A DNA stretch of 64,000 bases, taken from contig JAMPAI010000005.1 in NCBI GenBank assembly GCA_023667315.1, forward strand, positions 110,341 through 174,340. The letters are read 5' to 3'. The stretch comes from Ruminococcus flavefaciens (lineage in GTDB: Bacteria; Bacteroidota; Bacteroidia; Bacteroidales; P3). Shown here in pieces: positions 17,352-25,552 of the stretch. The position numbers and the translations under genes were made by a program. The notes beneath the pieces are model-generated. The model saw only the letters and a list, made by a program, of their open reading frames with translations. It made no database searches and had not been told where the DNA came from. Position 1 is the stretch's first letter; every line of letters begins with the position of its first letter.

Positions 17352-18534
17352 GGATGGCCTTCACGCCGGGCAGTTCCTTGCCCTCAAGGTATTCGAGCAT
17401 CGCGCCGCCTCCTGTGGAAACGTAGGAGATGTTCTTGGCCAATCCCAGACGGTTCACCGCCGCCACCGAATCGCCGCCACCCACGGCCGTATAGCCGCCG
17501 TTTTCGGTAACCTTTCCGATGCAACGCCCGATCTGCAGGGTTCCCTGGCTGAAGTTTTCCATCTCGAACACGCCCAGGGGGCCGTTCCAGAGTACCGAGC
17601 GGGAGCCGGCGATCGCCTTTTCGTATTCGGCAATCGTGTCGGGGCCTATGTCCATGCCCATCCAGCCGTCGGCAATCTCACCCGTGGGCATCACCTTGCG
17701 TTCGGCATCGTTGTCGAACTTGTCGGCGCAGAGCGTGTCGGAAGGCAAGAGCAGACGCTTGCCCTTTTCCTTGAATATCCGGATGATTTCGAGCGCGGTC
17801 TCCATCTTGTCGTCTTCCACCAGCGAATTGCCGATCTTTCCGCCCATGGCCTTGGCGAAGGTATAGGCCATACCGCCGCCGATCAGCATATTGTCCACCT
17901 TATCGACCAGGTTTTTGATCACGTCGATCTTGCTCGACACCTTAGCCCCGCCGATCACCGCCGTGAACGGATGTTCTGCATGGTTCAGCAGTTTCTCGAG
18001 ATTGGTGATCTCGTGCGCCATCAACAGGCCGAAATACTTGCTTTCGGGAAAGAACTTTGCAATGACCGCCGTGGATGAATGGCTGCGGTGCGCCGCCCCG
18101 AAGGCGTCGTTTACATAGGCATCGCCCAAGGAGGCCAGATAGCGCGCGAATTCTTCGTCGCCCTTGGTCTCGCCCTTGATGAAGCGCAGGTTCTCCAACA
18201 GCATCACCTGCCCCGGCTGCAGGGCCTTGGCGGCATCCACCGTGGCCTGCGTAAAGGCGTCGCCCGGAAAGACGACGGGGCGTTCCAGCGTTTTTTCCAG
18301 ATGTTTGGCCACGGGCGCGAGGCTGAACTCGGCTTCGAATCCCGTGCCGGCAGGCCGCCCCAAGTGCGACATCAGAATCACCGCCGCCCCATCCTGCAGA
18401 AGCTTGCGCACGGTGGGCATGCTCTCGCGGATACGGGTGTCGTCGGTAATCGTTCCGTTCTTAAGCGGCACGTTGAAGTCGCAACGTACCAACACCTTCT
18501 TGCCTTTGAAATCGGCTTGTTCTATGGTCTTCAT
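17344..18534 (-). CDS. pgk: Phosphoglycerate kinase
   Basis: A 396-residue glycolytic enzyme that transfers phosphate from 1,3-bisphosphoglycerate to ADP. It shows RCDFNVPLKNGTITDDTRI at the N-terminus, SHLGRP, ENLRF, VNDAFGAAHRSHSSTA, GGAKVSSKIDVIKNL, the NGPLGVFE loop and the C-terminal GGGDSVAAVNRLG with TGGGAMLEYLEGKELPGV. All substrate-binding motifs are intact. It is the last gene of ffh-folD-glmM-pgk, 24 bases behind glmM, and its stop overlaps the converging FAH gene by eight bases, leaving no room for a separate terminator. Confidence 0.98.
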   Translation of the reverse strand: MKTIEQADFKGKKVLVRCDFNVPLKNGTITDDTRIRESMPTVRKLLQDGAAVILMSHLGRPAGTGFEAEFSLAPVAKHLEKTLERPVVFPGDAFTQATVDAAKALQPGQVMLLENLRFIKGETKGDEEFARYLASLGDAYVNDAFGAAHRSHSSTAVIAKFFPESKYFGLLMAHEITNLEKLLNHAEHPFTAVIGGAKVSSKIDVIKNLVDKVDNMLIGGGMAYTFAKAMGGKIGNSLVEDDKMETALEIIRIFKEKGKRLLLPSDTLCADKFDNDAERKVMPTGEIADGWMGMDIGPDTIAEYEKAIAGSRSVLWNGPLGVFEMENFSQGTLQIGRCIGKVTENGGYTAVGGGDSVAAVNRLGLAKNISYVSTGGGAMLEYLEGKELPGVKAILI

Positions 18535-18558
18535 AGTTTCGGTTTTTGAATTCCCTGA

Positions 18559-20016
18559 TTATTTCCTTACCGTGCGCTTGGCCGCGGGCTTGCGCGCCGT
18601 CTTGCCCGACAAGGCGGCAATCTCGTCGGTAAAGCGCTTGGCCAAGGCTTCGGCCTTACTGCCGGTGGCGCTTTCGGCATACACGCGGATAATGGGTTCG
18701 GTATTCGACTTGCGCAACTGCACCCATTCCTTGGTTTTGGCGAAATCGATGCGGATGCCGTCTTCCACGTTCATCTTTTCCTTGGCGTGGTTTTTCTTAA
18801 TCTGCGCCAGAATCTTGTCCACATCCATGCCGGCCTTCAGATCCACGCGTTTCTTGGCAATCACATAGGCAGGGAAAGAATCGCGGTAGGCGGTCATCGT
18901 AAACTTCTTGTCGGCCTTCAGCTTGCGGGCGAACGCACTCAACACGAGCGCTACACCCACCAAGGCGTCGCGGCCATAGTGCAGTTCGGGATAGATCACC
19001 CCGCCGTTGCCTTCTCCTCCGATCACGGCCTTGGCCTTCTTCATCCTTTCCACCACGTTCACCTCGCCCACCGGCGCGGCCACGTACTTGCAGCCGTAGC
19101 CTTCGGCCACGTCGCGCAAGGCACGGGTCGAGGAAAGGTTGGAAACCACCGTGCCCTTGGTGTGCTGCAGCACGTAGTCGGCCGCCGCCACCAGCGTGTA
19201 TTCCTCGCCGAACATCGAGCCGTCCTGGCAAACGAAGGCCAGGCGGTCAACGTCGGGATCCACGGCGATCCCCATGTGCGCCTTGTGTTTCTTTACCTGT
19301 GCCGCCAAGTCCTTGAGGTTGGCGGGAAGCGGTTCGGGATTGTGCGCGAAATTTCCCATCGACTCGTCGTTGATGGCACGCACCGTCTGCACGCCCAGGC
19401 GTTCCAGCAGCAAGGGTATCACCACGGCGCCCGTAGAGTTTACACCGTCAACCACCACGCTCAGCTTGGCGGCCTTGATGGCCTTTACGTCCACCAGCTT
19501 CAAATCGAGTATGCTTTGGATATGACGGTCTATATCGGGTTCGTCGTAGAACAGGAAACGCCCCAACTTATCTACCGGCGCGAAGGGAAAGCCTCCCTTT
19601 TCGGCCATCTTGACCACCTTGGCGCCTTCTTCGGCACTGATGAACTCACCCTTTTCGTTGAGCAGCTTCAAGGCGTTCCATTCCATGGGATTGTGGCTGG
19701 CGGTAATGATGATGCCGCCGTGGGCCTTGTGCGCCTTTACCGACATTTCCACCGTGGGAGTCGTGGAAAGCACCAGTTCCACCACGTCCACGCCCATGCC
19801 CATGAGCGCACCCTGCACGAGATGGTCCACCATCTGTCCCGAAATACGGCCGTCGCGACCCACCACGATGCGCACGCGTTTCACCTTGGCGTTCTTTTCC
19901 TGAATGAAGCGGGCGAAGGCACTGGTAAACTTAACGATATCTATTGGCGTAAGGTTTTCGGCTTCCTTGCCGCCGATGGTTCCCCGGATGCCGGAGATGG
20001 ATTTTATCAAGGTCAT
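18559..20016 (-). CDS. glmM: Phosphoglucosamine mutase (alpha-D-phosphohexomutase family)
   Basis: A 485-residue four-domain phosphohexomutase. It has the N-terminal SGIRGTIGG, the phosphoserine loop ITASHNPMEWNALKLL, the metal loop DPDVDRLAFV, the sugar-binding GGEGNGGVIYPELHYGRD, and the C-terminal phosphate-binding RKSNTEPIIRVYAE. The GEGNGG loop and overall pattern fit GlmM, which converts glucosamine-6-phosphate to glucosamine-1-phosphate for cell-wall precursors. A phosphomannomutase role is the main alternative. The last 14 residues (KTARKPAAKRTVRK) form an unusual basic tail beyond the normal fold. It is 12 bases behind folD. Confidence 0.9.
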   Translation of the reverse strand: MTLIKSISGIRGTIGGKEAENLTPIDIVKFTSAFARFIQEKNAKVKRVRIVVGRDGRISGQMVDHLVQGALMGMGVDVVELVLSTTPTVEMSVKAHKAHGGIIITASHNPMEWNALKLLNEKGEFISAEEGAKVVKMAEKGGFPFAPVDKLGRFLFYDEPDIDRHIQSILDLKLVDVKAIKAAKLSVVVDGVNSTGAVVIPLLLERLGVQTVRAINDESMGNFAHNPEPLPANLKDLAAQVKKHKAHMGIAVDPDVDRLAFVCQDGSMFGEEYTLVAAADYVLQHTKGTVVSNLSSTRALRDVAEGYGCKYVAAPVGEVNVVERMKKAKAVIGGEGNGGVIYPELHYGRDALVGVALVLSAFARKLKADKKFTMTAYRDSFPAYVIAKKRVDLKAGMDVDKILAQIKKNHAKEKMNVEDGIRIDFAKTKEWVQLRKSNTEPIIRVYAESATGSKAEALAKRFTDEIAALSGKTARKPAAKRTVRK

Positions 20017-20028
20017 GGCTTTTTCTGT

Positions 20029-20913
20029 TTATTGGATTTTAACCCTGTTCTTGTAGGCTTTCATCGTGTTCATGAGCAGGGCGGCGATGGTCATCGGCCC
20101 TACCCCGCCCGGAACGGGCGTGATGGCGCTGCACTTGGGCGCCACCTTGTCGAAATCCACATCGCCCACAATGCGGAAACCGCTCTGCTTGCTGCTGTCG
20201 GCAATACGGTGTATGCCCACATCCACCACCACGGCGCCTTCCTTCACCATATCGGCGGTAACGAAACCGGGCTTGCCGAGGGCGGCCACCAAAATGTCTG
20301 CCTGACGGGCTTCTTCTGCCAGATTCTTCGTCTTGCTGTGGCAGATGGTCACGGTGGCGTTGGCGTGCGGGTTGTTGCGGCTCATCAAGAGCGCCATGGG
20401 CGTTCCCACGATATTGCTGCGGCCCAGCACCACGCATTTCTTACCCGAGGTCTCGATATCGGCGCGTTTCAAGAGTTCCATGATGCCGCAGGGCGTGGCA
20501 GGCACGAAGGCGTCCTCGCCCAAGGCCAGCCGCCCCATGTTGACGGGATGGAAGCCGTCGATGTCCTTGGCCGGATCCACGGCGGCGATGATGCGGTCCA
20601 CATCGATATGCTTGGGCAAGGGAAGCTGCACGATAAAACCGTCCACTTCCTCGTCTTGGTTCAGGAACGAAATCACTTCGAGCAGTTCCTTTTCGGAAAT
20701 GTTCTCTTCGTAACGGTACAGCGAGGAAGTCATGCCCACCGCGCGGCAGTTCTTCTCCTTGCTGGCGATGTAGGTCTCGCTCGCCCCGTCGTGTCCCACC
20801 AGAATGGCGGCCATGTGCGGCGCGCGGTAGCCCTTGTCGATTAAAGAAGCGACCTCGGCGGCAATCTCTTTCTTGATGGTCTCGCTGATGGTCTTTCCGT
20901 CTATCAGTTTCAT
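20029..20913 (-). CDS. folD: Bifunctional methylenetetrahydrofolate dehydrogenase/cyclohydrolase FolD
   Basis: A 294-residue one-carbon enzyme that oxidises 5,10-methylene-THF to methenyl-THF and hydrolyses it to 10-formyl-THF. The catalytic Tyr/Lys pair is seen in SETYIASKEKNC, the folate site in VDGFIVQLPLPKHID, the PxxxDGFHP region in DIDGFHPVNMGRL, and the nucleotide-binding CVVLGRSNIVGTPMA. The C-terminal signature is ITPVPGGVGPMTIAALLMNT. The family motif near residues 40-60 and full length are normal. It lies 36 bases behind ffh and 12 ahead of glmM, so it is likely expressed from the ffh promoter. Confidence 0.97.
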   Translation of the reverse strand: MKLIDGKTISETIKKEIAAEVASLIDKGYRAPHMAAILVGHDGASETYIASKEKNCRAVGMTSSLYRYEENISEKELLEVISFLNQDEEVDGFIVQLPLPKHIDVDRIIAAVDPAKDIDGFHPVNMGRLALGEDAFVPATPCGIMELLKRADIETSGKKCVVLGRSNIVGTPMALLMSRNNPHANATVTICHSKTKNLAEEARQADILVAALGKPGFVTADMVKEGAVVVDVGIHRIADSSKQSGFRIVGDVDFDKVAPKCSAITPVPGGVGPMTIAALLMNTMKAYKNRVKIQ

Positions 20914-20949
20914 GTTCGTGTGCTTGTATTTTTGGTTATGCCCTTCGGC

Positions 20950-22278
20950 TTATCTTCTTTTCTTCATGTTGCGCATGGCCTGCATCACGCCCGGCTTGGA
21001 AACGGCGCGCATCATCTTCTTGGTTTCCTCCAGCTGCTTTATCATCTTGTTGACCTCGCCGATGGTGGTGCCGCTGCCCATGGCGATACGCTTGCGGCGG
21101 TTGGCGTCCAGCACCTGCGGGTGTGCGCGTTCGTAGGGGGTCATCGACTGGATCATGGCTTCCACGGGCTTGAAGGCGTCGTCCTTGATGTCCACGTCGC
21201 GCAACATCTTGCCCATGCCGGGAATCATGCCCATAAGGTCTTTCATGTTCCCCATCTTCTTTATCTGCTGTATCTGGGAATAGAAATCATTGAAGTCGAA
21301 GTCGTTGTTGCGGATTTTCTTGTGCAGCTTGCGGGCCTCTTCCTCATCGTACTGCGCCTGGGCCTTTTCCACCAGCGAAACGATGTCGCCCATGCCCAGG
21401 ATACGGTCGGCCATACGGGAGGGATAGAACACGTCCAGGGCGTCCATCTTCTCGCCCAGGCCCACGAACTTTACGGGCACCTGCACCACCGAACGGATGG
21501 TAAGCGCCGCACCGCCCCGGGTATCACCATCTAATTTGGTGAGGATCACCCCCTGGTACTGCAGCTTGTCGTAGAAGGCCTTGGCGGTGTTCACGGCATC
21601 CTGCCCGGTCATGGCATCGACCACGAACAGGGTTTCCTCCGGATGGATCTCTGCCTGGATGCGGCCTATCTCGTCCATCATCTGCTCGTCCACCGCCAGA
21701 CGGCCGGCGGTATCCACGATCACCACGTTGAACGCGTTTTCCTTGGCGTACCGAACGGCGGCCTTGGCAATCTTTACCGGGTCTTTCTCCTCGCGCTGGG
21801 CGAACACGGGCACCTCGATCTGAGCGCCCAGGGTTTCCAACTGGTCGATGGCGGCGGGACGGTACACGTCGGCGGCCACCAGAAGCGGACTCTTGCCTTT
21901 CTTGTGCTTGAGGAAATACGCCAGCTTGGCCGAATGAGTGGTCTTACCCGAACCCTGCAAGCCTGCCATCAGGATAACGGTGGGATTGATCTGCAGGTTG
22001 AGTTCTGCCTCCTTGCTGCCCATCAGTTCGGTAAGCTCCTCATGAACGAGCTTTACCATCATCTGCCCCGGCGAAACGGCGGTAAGCACCTGCCGACCCA
22101 ATGCCTTTTCCTTTACGGTATCCGTAAACTGTTTGGCTATCTTATAGTTGACGTCGGCTTCCAACAAAGCCTTACGTACTTCCTTAAGCGTTTCGGCTAC
22201 ATTGATCTCGGTGATTTTGCCCTGGCCTTTGAGCACCTTAAAGGCTCTGTCCAACCTATCTGAAAGACTTTCAAACAT
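20950..22278 (-). CDS. ffh: Signal recognition particle protein Ffh (SRP54)
   Basis: A 442-residue SRP GTPase that binds signal peptides of nascent membrane proteins and 4.5S RNA and docks with FtsY. The N domain (1-85) is followed by the G domain. The G domain has P-loop GLQGSGKTTHSAKLA (about 107-121), DVYRPAAIDQL, DTAGRL, TKLDGDTRGGAAL and GLGEKMDALDVFYPSRMADRILGMGD. The M domain is methionine-rich (GNMKDLMGMIPGMGKML, SMTPYERAHPQVLDANRRKRIAMGSG, GVMQAMRNMKKRR). It is the first gene of the ffh-folD-glmM-pgk cluster. Confidence 0.99.
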   Translation of the reverse strand: MFESLSDRLDRAFKVLKGQGKITEINVAETLKEVRKALLEADVNYKIAKQFTDTVKEKALGRQVLTAVSPGQMMVKLVHEELTELMGSKEAELNLQINPTVILMAGLQGSGKTTHSAKLAYFLKHKKGKSPLLVAADVYRPAAIDQLETLGAQIEVPVFAQREEKDPVKIAKAAVRYAKENAFNVVIVDTAGRLAVDEQMMDEIGRIQAEIHPEETLFVVDAMTGQDAVNTAKAFYDKLQYQGVILTKLDGDTRGGAALTIRSVVQVPVKFVGLGEKMDALDVFYPSRMADRILGMGDIVSLVEKAQAQYDEEEARKLHKKIRNNDFDFNDFYSQIQQIKKMGNMKDLMGMIPGMGKMLRDVDIKDDAFKPVEAMIQSMTPYERAHPQVLDANRRKRIAMGSGTTIGEVNKMIKQLEETKKMMRAVSKPGVMQAMRNMKKRR

Positions 22279-22325
22279 TTCTTCCTTCTTAAATTAAAAA
22301 CCAAACACCCCGAAAGGGTAAAAGG

Positions 22326-22333
22326 CAAATTTA
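22326..22333 (-). promoter_or_regulatory. -7 promoter element for the ffh operon
   Basis: The minus strand reads TAAATTTG, an exact match to TAnnTTTG, 48 bases before the ffh start. No clear -33 element was seen. Confidence 0.55.
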
Positions 22334-22397
22334 CATCATTTTCGCGGGCTTTAAAAATCGAGCAATCCGAACACCGCGGATTGTTTATCTCTAAATT

Positions 22398-22667
22398 TCA
22401 ACAATTCACCCGAATGATGGGTTTGCCGAAGAAATTGCCGAGCATGGCAAGGGTTGCAAGCGTAAAATTGTGTTCCCCGCTAAGCCAACGGGTCACCTCA
22501 TTCGGTCTTTTGCCTATGGCATCGGCCAGTTGCTTTTTGGATAGACCCCGCTCGGTCATCAACGCATCTATCCGATTGGATATCTCGAACGAAAGACGTG
22601 CTTCCGCCCTATCCACCGCGGGTATCTCACCCAATAAATCCCGAAGCGACATTTCTGCCCTTTTCAT
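22398..22667 (-). CDS. Helix-turn-helix antitoxin (XRE/Cro type)
   Basis: An 89-residue DNA-binding protein. The HTH lies at about residues 38-70 (MTERGLSKKQLADAIGKRPNEVTRWLSGEHNFTL), with a canonical second recognition helix. Its ATG overlaps the stop of the upstream gene by four bases, the standard toxin-first order of HigBA-like modules. It most likely binds and neutralises the toxin and represses the shared promoter. A near-perfect 9-base inverted repeat over that promoter is a candidate site. Assignment as antitoxin is inferred from gene order plus the HTH. Confidence 0.8.
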   Translation of the reverse strand: MKRAEMSLRDLLGEIPAVDRAEARLSFEISNRIDALMTERGLSKKQLADAIGKRPNEVTRWLSGEHNFTLATLAMLGNFFGKPIIRVNC

Positions 22668-23134
22668 AGTTTAAAAATCTTGTCGGTTTGAATCTCATTT
22701 TCTGTAATGCGCACACTGCCCTCCCGAACTCCATCCTTGAGCAACTTATCAAAACGTTGCAGCGTAACCACATAACCTTTCAGCGAATCATCTTCATCAT
22801 AAGTCCTGCTTGTCTTCGCGCCCCCATTCCCCAAAACAAGAATCCTATCGGAGAGCCGAAGACAATACAAACGGAGTTTTGAACGAAGTACCGGAAGCGC
22901 CACCACCGAATCCTTCATCTTGCCTTCAGGCCGAAAATATCTTTCCAACGCCCCAAAGTCCAATATTTGATCGATGAATTTTGCTATCACTTTGAAATCT
23001 TTATCAAAAACGGCATCCTCACGGAATTTCGACACAAATTTCTTGAATTCGTGCCTGTCGTCGGTGAGAAATTGAATCGAATAAACCGTACAGTTTTCGG
23101 TTTGATCGAGTAAAATAAGTTCCACTTCGCTCAT
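22664..23134 (-). CDS. Probable HigB/RelE-like toxin of a toxin-antitoxin pair
   Basis: A 156-residue soluble protein with no signal peptide. The C-terminal half (LRSKLRLYCLRLSDRILVLGNGG, then YVVTLQRFDKLLKDG) resembles the beta-strand core of RelE/HigB-type or phage Gp49-like toxins, where a conserved basic/aromatic core cleaves mRNA on ribosomes. The N-terminal half shows FKKFVSKFRED and a Lys-rich helix. It precedes and overlaps the HTH antitoxin gene by four bases. The family match is moderate, and which residues are catalytic cannot be stated. The pair is slightly AT-richer than its surroundings, which fits a mobile module. Confidence 0.7.
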   Translation of the reverse strand: MSEVELILLDQTENCTVYSIQFLTDDRHEFKKFVSKFREDAVFDKDFKVIAKFIDQILDFGALERYFRPEGKMKDSVVALPVLRSKLRLYCLRLSDRILVLGNGGAKTSRTYDEDDSLKGYVVTLQRFDKLLKDGVREGSVRITENEIQTDKIFKL

Positions 23135-23156
23135 GGCCGGGTCTCGTTTTACGTTT

Positions 23157-23164
23157 CAAATATA
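23157..23164 (-). promoter_or_regulatory. -7 promoter element of the toxin-antitoxin pair
   Basis: The minus strand reads TATATTTG, an exact TAnnTTTG match, 23 bases upstream of the toxin start. The position expected for the -33 element falls in the adjacent inverted repeat. Confidence 0.6.
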
Positions 23165-23171
23165 CTACAAA

Positions 23172-23193
23172 TATTTTACACAAATGTAAAATA
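23172..23193. promoter_or_regulatory. Palindromic operator candidate of the toxin-antitoxin pair
   Basis: TATTTTACA and its exact complement TGTAAAATA flank a four-base CAAA spacer. The site sits eight bases upstream of the -7 element, where a bound repressor would block RNA polymerase. This fits autoregulation by the HTH antitoxin. Confidence 0.6.
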
Positions 23194-23364
23194 CAAATCT
23201 TTCCAACAAACATTCAGCCAAAGCAACTTACGCTTGTCTATAATATAAATCCCATCTTCACGAATTTATCGAACCCACAGAAACAGAAACAGTCAAAATA
23301 AACGCATTATCAATACTAAACATTGAAACAACATAGATGAACCAAGCATCGGCGAAAAAAAATC

Positions 23365-23428
23365 TTGCATATTCAAAAACTTGCCGTACATTTGCGCCCC
23401 GGAAACGATTTGAAAAAAAAACGTTTCC
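23365..23428 (+). promoter_or_regulatory. tetR promoter with an inverted repeat at the transcription start
   Basis: TTG (23365-23367) and TACATTTG (23387-23394) are spaced 19 bases apart, predicting transcription from about 23401. A perfect 7-base inverted repeat (GGAAACG at 23401-23407, CGTTTCC at 23422-23428) starts exactly there. It could be the TetR operator or a leader hairpin. The promoter rules out the in-frame ATG at 23337 as start. Confidence 0.6.
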
Positions 23429-23435
23429 TTGTGCT

Positions 23436-24098
23436 ATGAGTGCCGAAAGAAAAGAAACACTGCGTCCTGACCCGCAGATGCTGGAGCAGATCTCGGATCT
23501 GTTCCTCAAATACGGACTGCGGAGCACCTCGATGGACGACATCTGCCGCCATCTGAACATCTCCAAGAAAACGCTCTACCAATACTTCGAGAACAAGGAG
23601 CAGCTGGTGGAAGCCGTCTTCATGATGCGGCACCAGGATTTCGATTTTGAACACATCAGGCAGAAGATCCGGCCCGTTCCCGCGATCCAGATCCTGTTCG
23701 GCACGGTGGATCATTTCCTGCAGAGCCAGCAGAGCCTGCTGCCGGCCAATATGTTCGACCTTAAGAAATACCACCCCGTGGTGTTCGAGAAACTGGCCAG
23801 ACATATCGAGATATTCATCTGGAAATTCTACACGCTTGTCTTCAAGAAAGGACAGGACGAAGGAATTTTCAGAACCGACATAGACCGCGATATCCAGATA
23901 TGGCTTTTCGGGGAACAGTTCGGCATACTCCGCGACCCCGAGAAACGGGATTCGTTCAAATTTCCCCTCAAGGACATCGTATATACCGTTACGGAAAACT
24001 TTATCCGCAGCGTGGCCACGGAAAAAGGCATCGGGGATCTTGAGAAATTCAAGAAAACACCCGCTTTCCACAAAAAAAATGAACGAACTCCTCCATGA
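23436..24098 (+). CDS. TetR/AcrR-family repressor of the efflux operon
   Basis: A 220-residue regulator. The N-terminal HTH (about residues 12-58) reads MLEQISDLFLKYGLRSTSMDDIC followed by LNISKKTLYQYFENKEQLVEAVF, the classic TetR signature. The C-terminal half is helical and would bind an effector. The start at 23436 is chosen because the promoter lies between it and an upstream in-frame ATG. It is the first gene before the tolC-like, adaptor and RND pump genes on the same strand, so it probably represses this efflux operon and itself. The effector is unknown. Confidence 0.9.
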   Translation: MSAERKETLRPDPQMLEQISDLFLKYGLRSTSMDDICRHLNISKKTLYQYFENKEQLVEAVFMMRHQDFDFEHIRQKIRPVPAIQILFGTVDHFLQSQQSLLPANMFDLKKYHPVVFEKLARHIEIFIWKFYTLVFKKGQDEGIFRTDIDRDIQIWLFGEQFGILRDPEKRDSFKFPLKDIVYTVTENFIRSVATEKGIGDLEKFKKTPAFHKKNERTPP

Positions 24099-24171
24099 AC
24101 ACGGACATCATGCCGGAACCATGGAGAAGTTATATCAAGAATAGTTACACCGAATTTCCAATAAAAAAGAG

Positions 24172-25509
24172 ATGAAAAGAAGAACCCTCATTCTCGGTTT
24201 GATGATGGCAGGTCTGCTGCCGTTGTCGCCGTTTTCGCGCGCGCAGGAACAGCGCTCCGACCAGGCCGTTTTGGAAACGGCCGCGCTCGATGAACCCCAA
24301 CGTCTGAGCCTGGAGGATGCCGTGGATTTCGCGCTCGAGCACAACAAAAGCCTGCAGGCCTCCCGATTGGACATCGACCTGTATAAAAAGAAAGTGATGG
24401 AGGCCGTCTCTGCGGGTATTCCGCAAATCAACGGCAGCCTGGGTTACTCCACGTACTTCAACCAAAAGATGTCGTTGGGAAACATGCCCGGAAGCATCAC
24501 GATGGACGACAACCTGAACTTGGTCGCCTCTGCCCAGTGGACATTCAGCGGACAGTGGGTCGTGGGCATACAGACAGCCAAAATTGCCCGCATCCTGGCC
24601 ACCCAGCAAACCGACATCACCGCTCTGGATATTAAAAGTACGGTGTACAATTCGTACTACACGATTCTGGTTTGCGAACACCTGCTCGAAATCCTGAACG
24701 ACAACCTCAAGAACATGCAGGAAATCCTGCAGCACACCCAGAACATGTACGACGCGGGAAGCCTTGAAATCAGCGACGTGGACCAGCTCCGCATTACCGT
24801 GGGGCAACTCAACAACAGCAAGCTGGCCATGGAACGCACCGTGGACGTGAACTACAACCTGCTCCGCATCCAGCTGGGCGTGAAGGCCGGCACGCCGCTC
24901 GTCCTTACCGAACCCCTCGACCGCTTCCTGAACGTGGAAGTGTTCGCCGAATGGGCGTTCAAGGATCTGGACGTAAACGAGAACCTGAGCTATCAGGCCA
25001 CGCTGACCCAGGAAAAGATGCAGAAGAAATCGCTCACCTCGGCCTACCTGGCCTGCGTTCCCACGCTTAGCGCGGGCTACAACTACCAATATCAGATTAT
25101 CGAGGGAGGTTTCATGAACATGCCGCATTCGGCCACCGTTACCCTTAACGTGCCTATCTTCGGCGGCCTTTCCCGCGCGTCCAAGATAAGCCAGGCCAAG
25201 ATAAGCCTGCAGCAGACGCGCCTCAACAAGAGCCTGCTGGAAGACCAGCTGCACTTGCAGGAAGCCCAGTACAAGTACAACCTGCAGAACGCCACCGAGA
25301 ACTTCAAGCTTCAGAAAGACAACATGGAGGTAGCCAAGAGCGTGCTGGGACATTACAAGGCCAAATTCGAGGTGGGCGCCATCTCGAGCCTCGACCTGAC
25401 CCAGGCCAACAACAATTACTTAGGGGCGGCCAACAACTACACCTCCGCCTGCCTCGACCTGTTGCAGGCCCAGACGGAACTGCTCAAGCTTTACAACGAG
25501 CTTCCGTAA
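24172..25509 (+). CDS. TolC-family outer-membrane efflux channel
   Basis: A 445-residue protein with a signal peptide (1-25, ending SRAQ) and two outer-membrane efflux repeats of long helices. Recognisable parts are LSLEDAVDFALEHNKSLQASRLDIDLYKKKVMEA, the second repeat VTLNVPIFGGLSRASKISQAKISLQQT, and the terminal FEVGAISSLDLTQANNNYLGAANNYTSACLDLLQAQTELLKLY pattern that ends each repeat. It would trimerise into the outer-membrane duct for the RND pump encoded two genes later. It sits 73 bases behind tetR and 43 before the adaptor gene. Confidence 0.94.
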   Translation: MKRRTLILGLMMAGLLPLSPFSRAQEQRSDQAVLETAALDEPQRLSLEDAVDFALEHNKSLQASRLDIDLYKKKVMEAVSAGIPQINGSLGYSTYFNQKMSLGNMPGSITMDDNLNLVASAQWTFSGQWVVGIQTAKIARILATQQTDITALDIKSTVYNSYYTILVCEHLLEILNDNLKNMQEILQHTQNMYDAGSLEISDVDQLRITVGQLNNSKLAMERTVDVNYNLLRIQLGVKAGTPLVLTEPLDRFLNVEVFAEWAFKDLDVNENLSYQATLTQEKMQKKSLTSAYLACVPTLSAGYNYQYQIIEGGFMNMPHSATVTLNVPIFGGLSRASKISQAKISLQQTRLNKSLLEDQLHLQEAQYKYNLQNATENFKLQKDNMEVAKSVLGHYKAKFEVGAISSLDLTQANNNYLGAANNYTSACLDLLQAQTELLKLYNELP

Positions 25510-25552
25510 TACAAGACCATATACATTACTCATCCGAAAAATTTAAAGTGTC

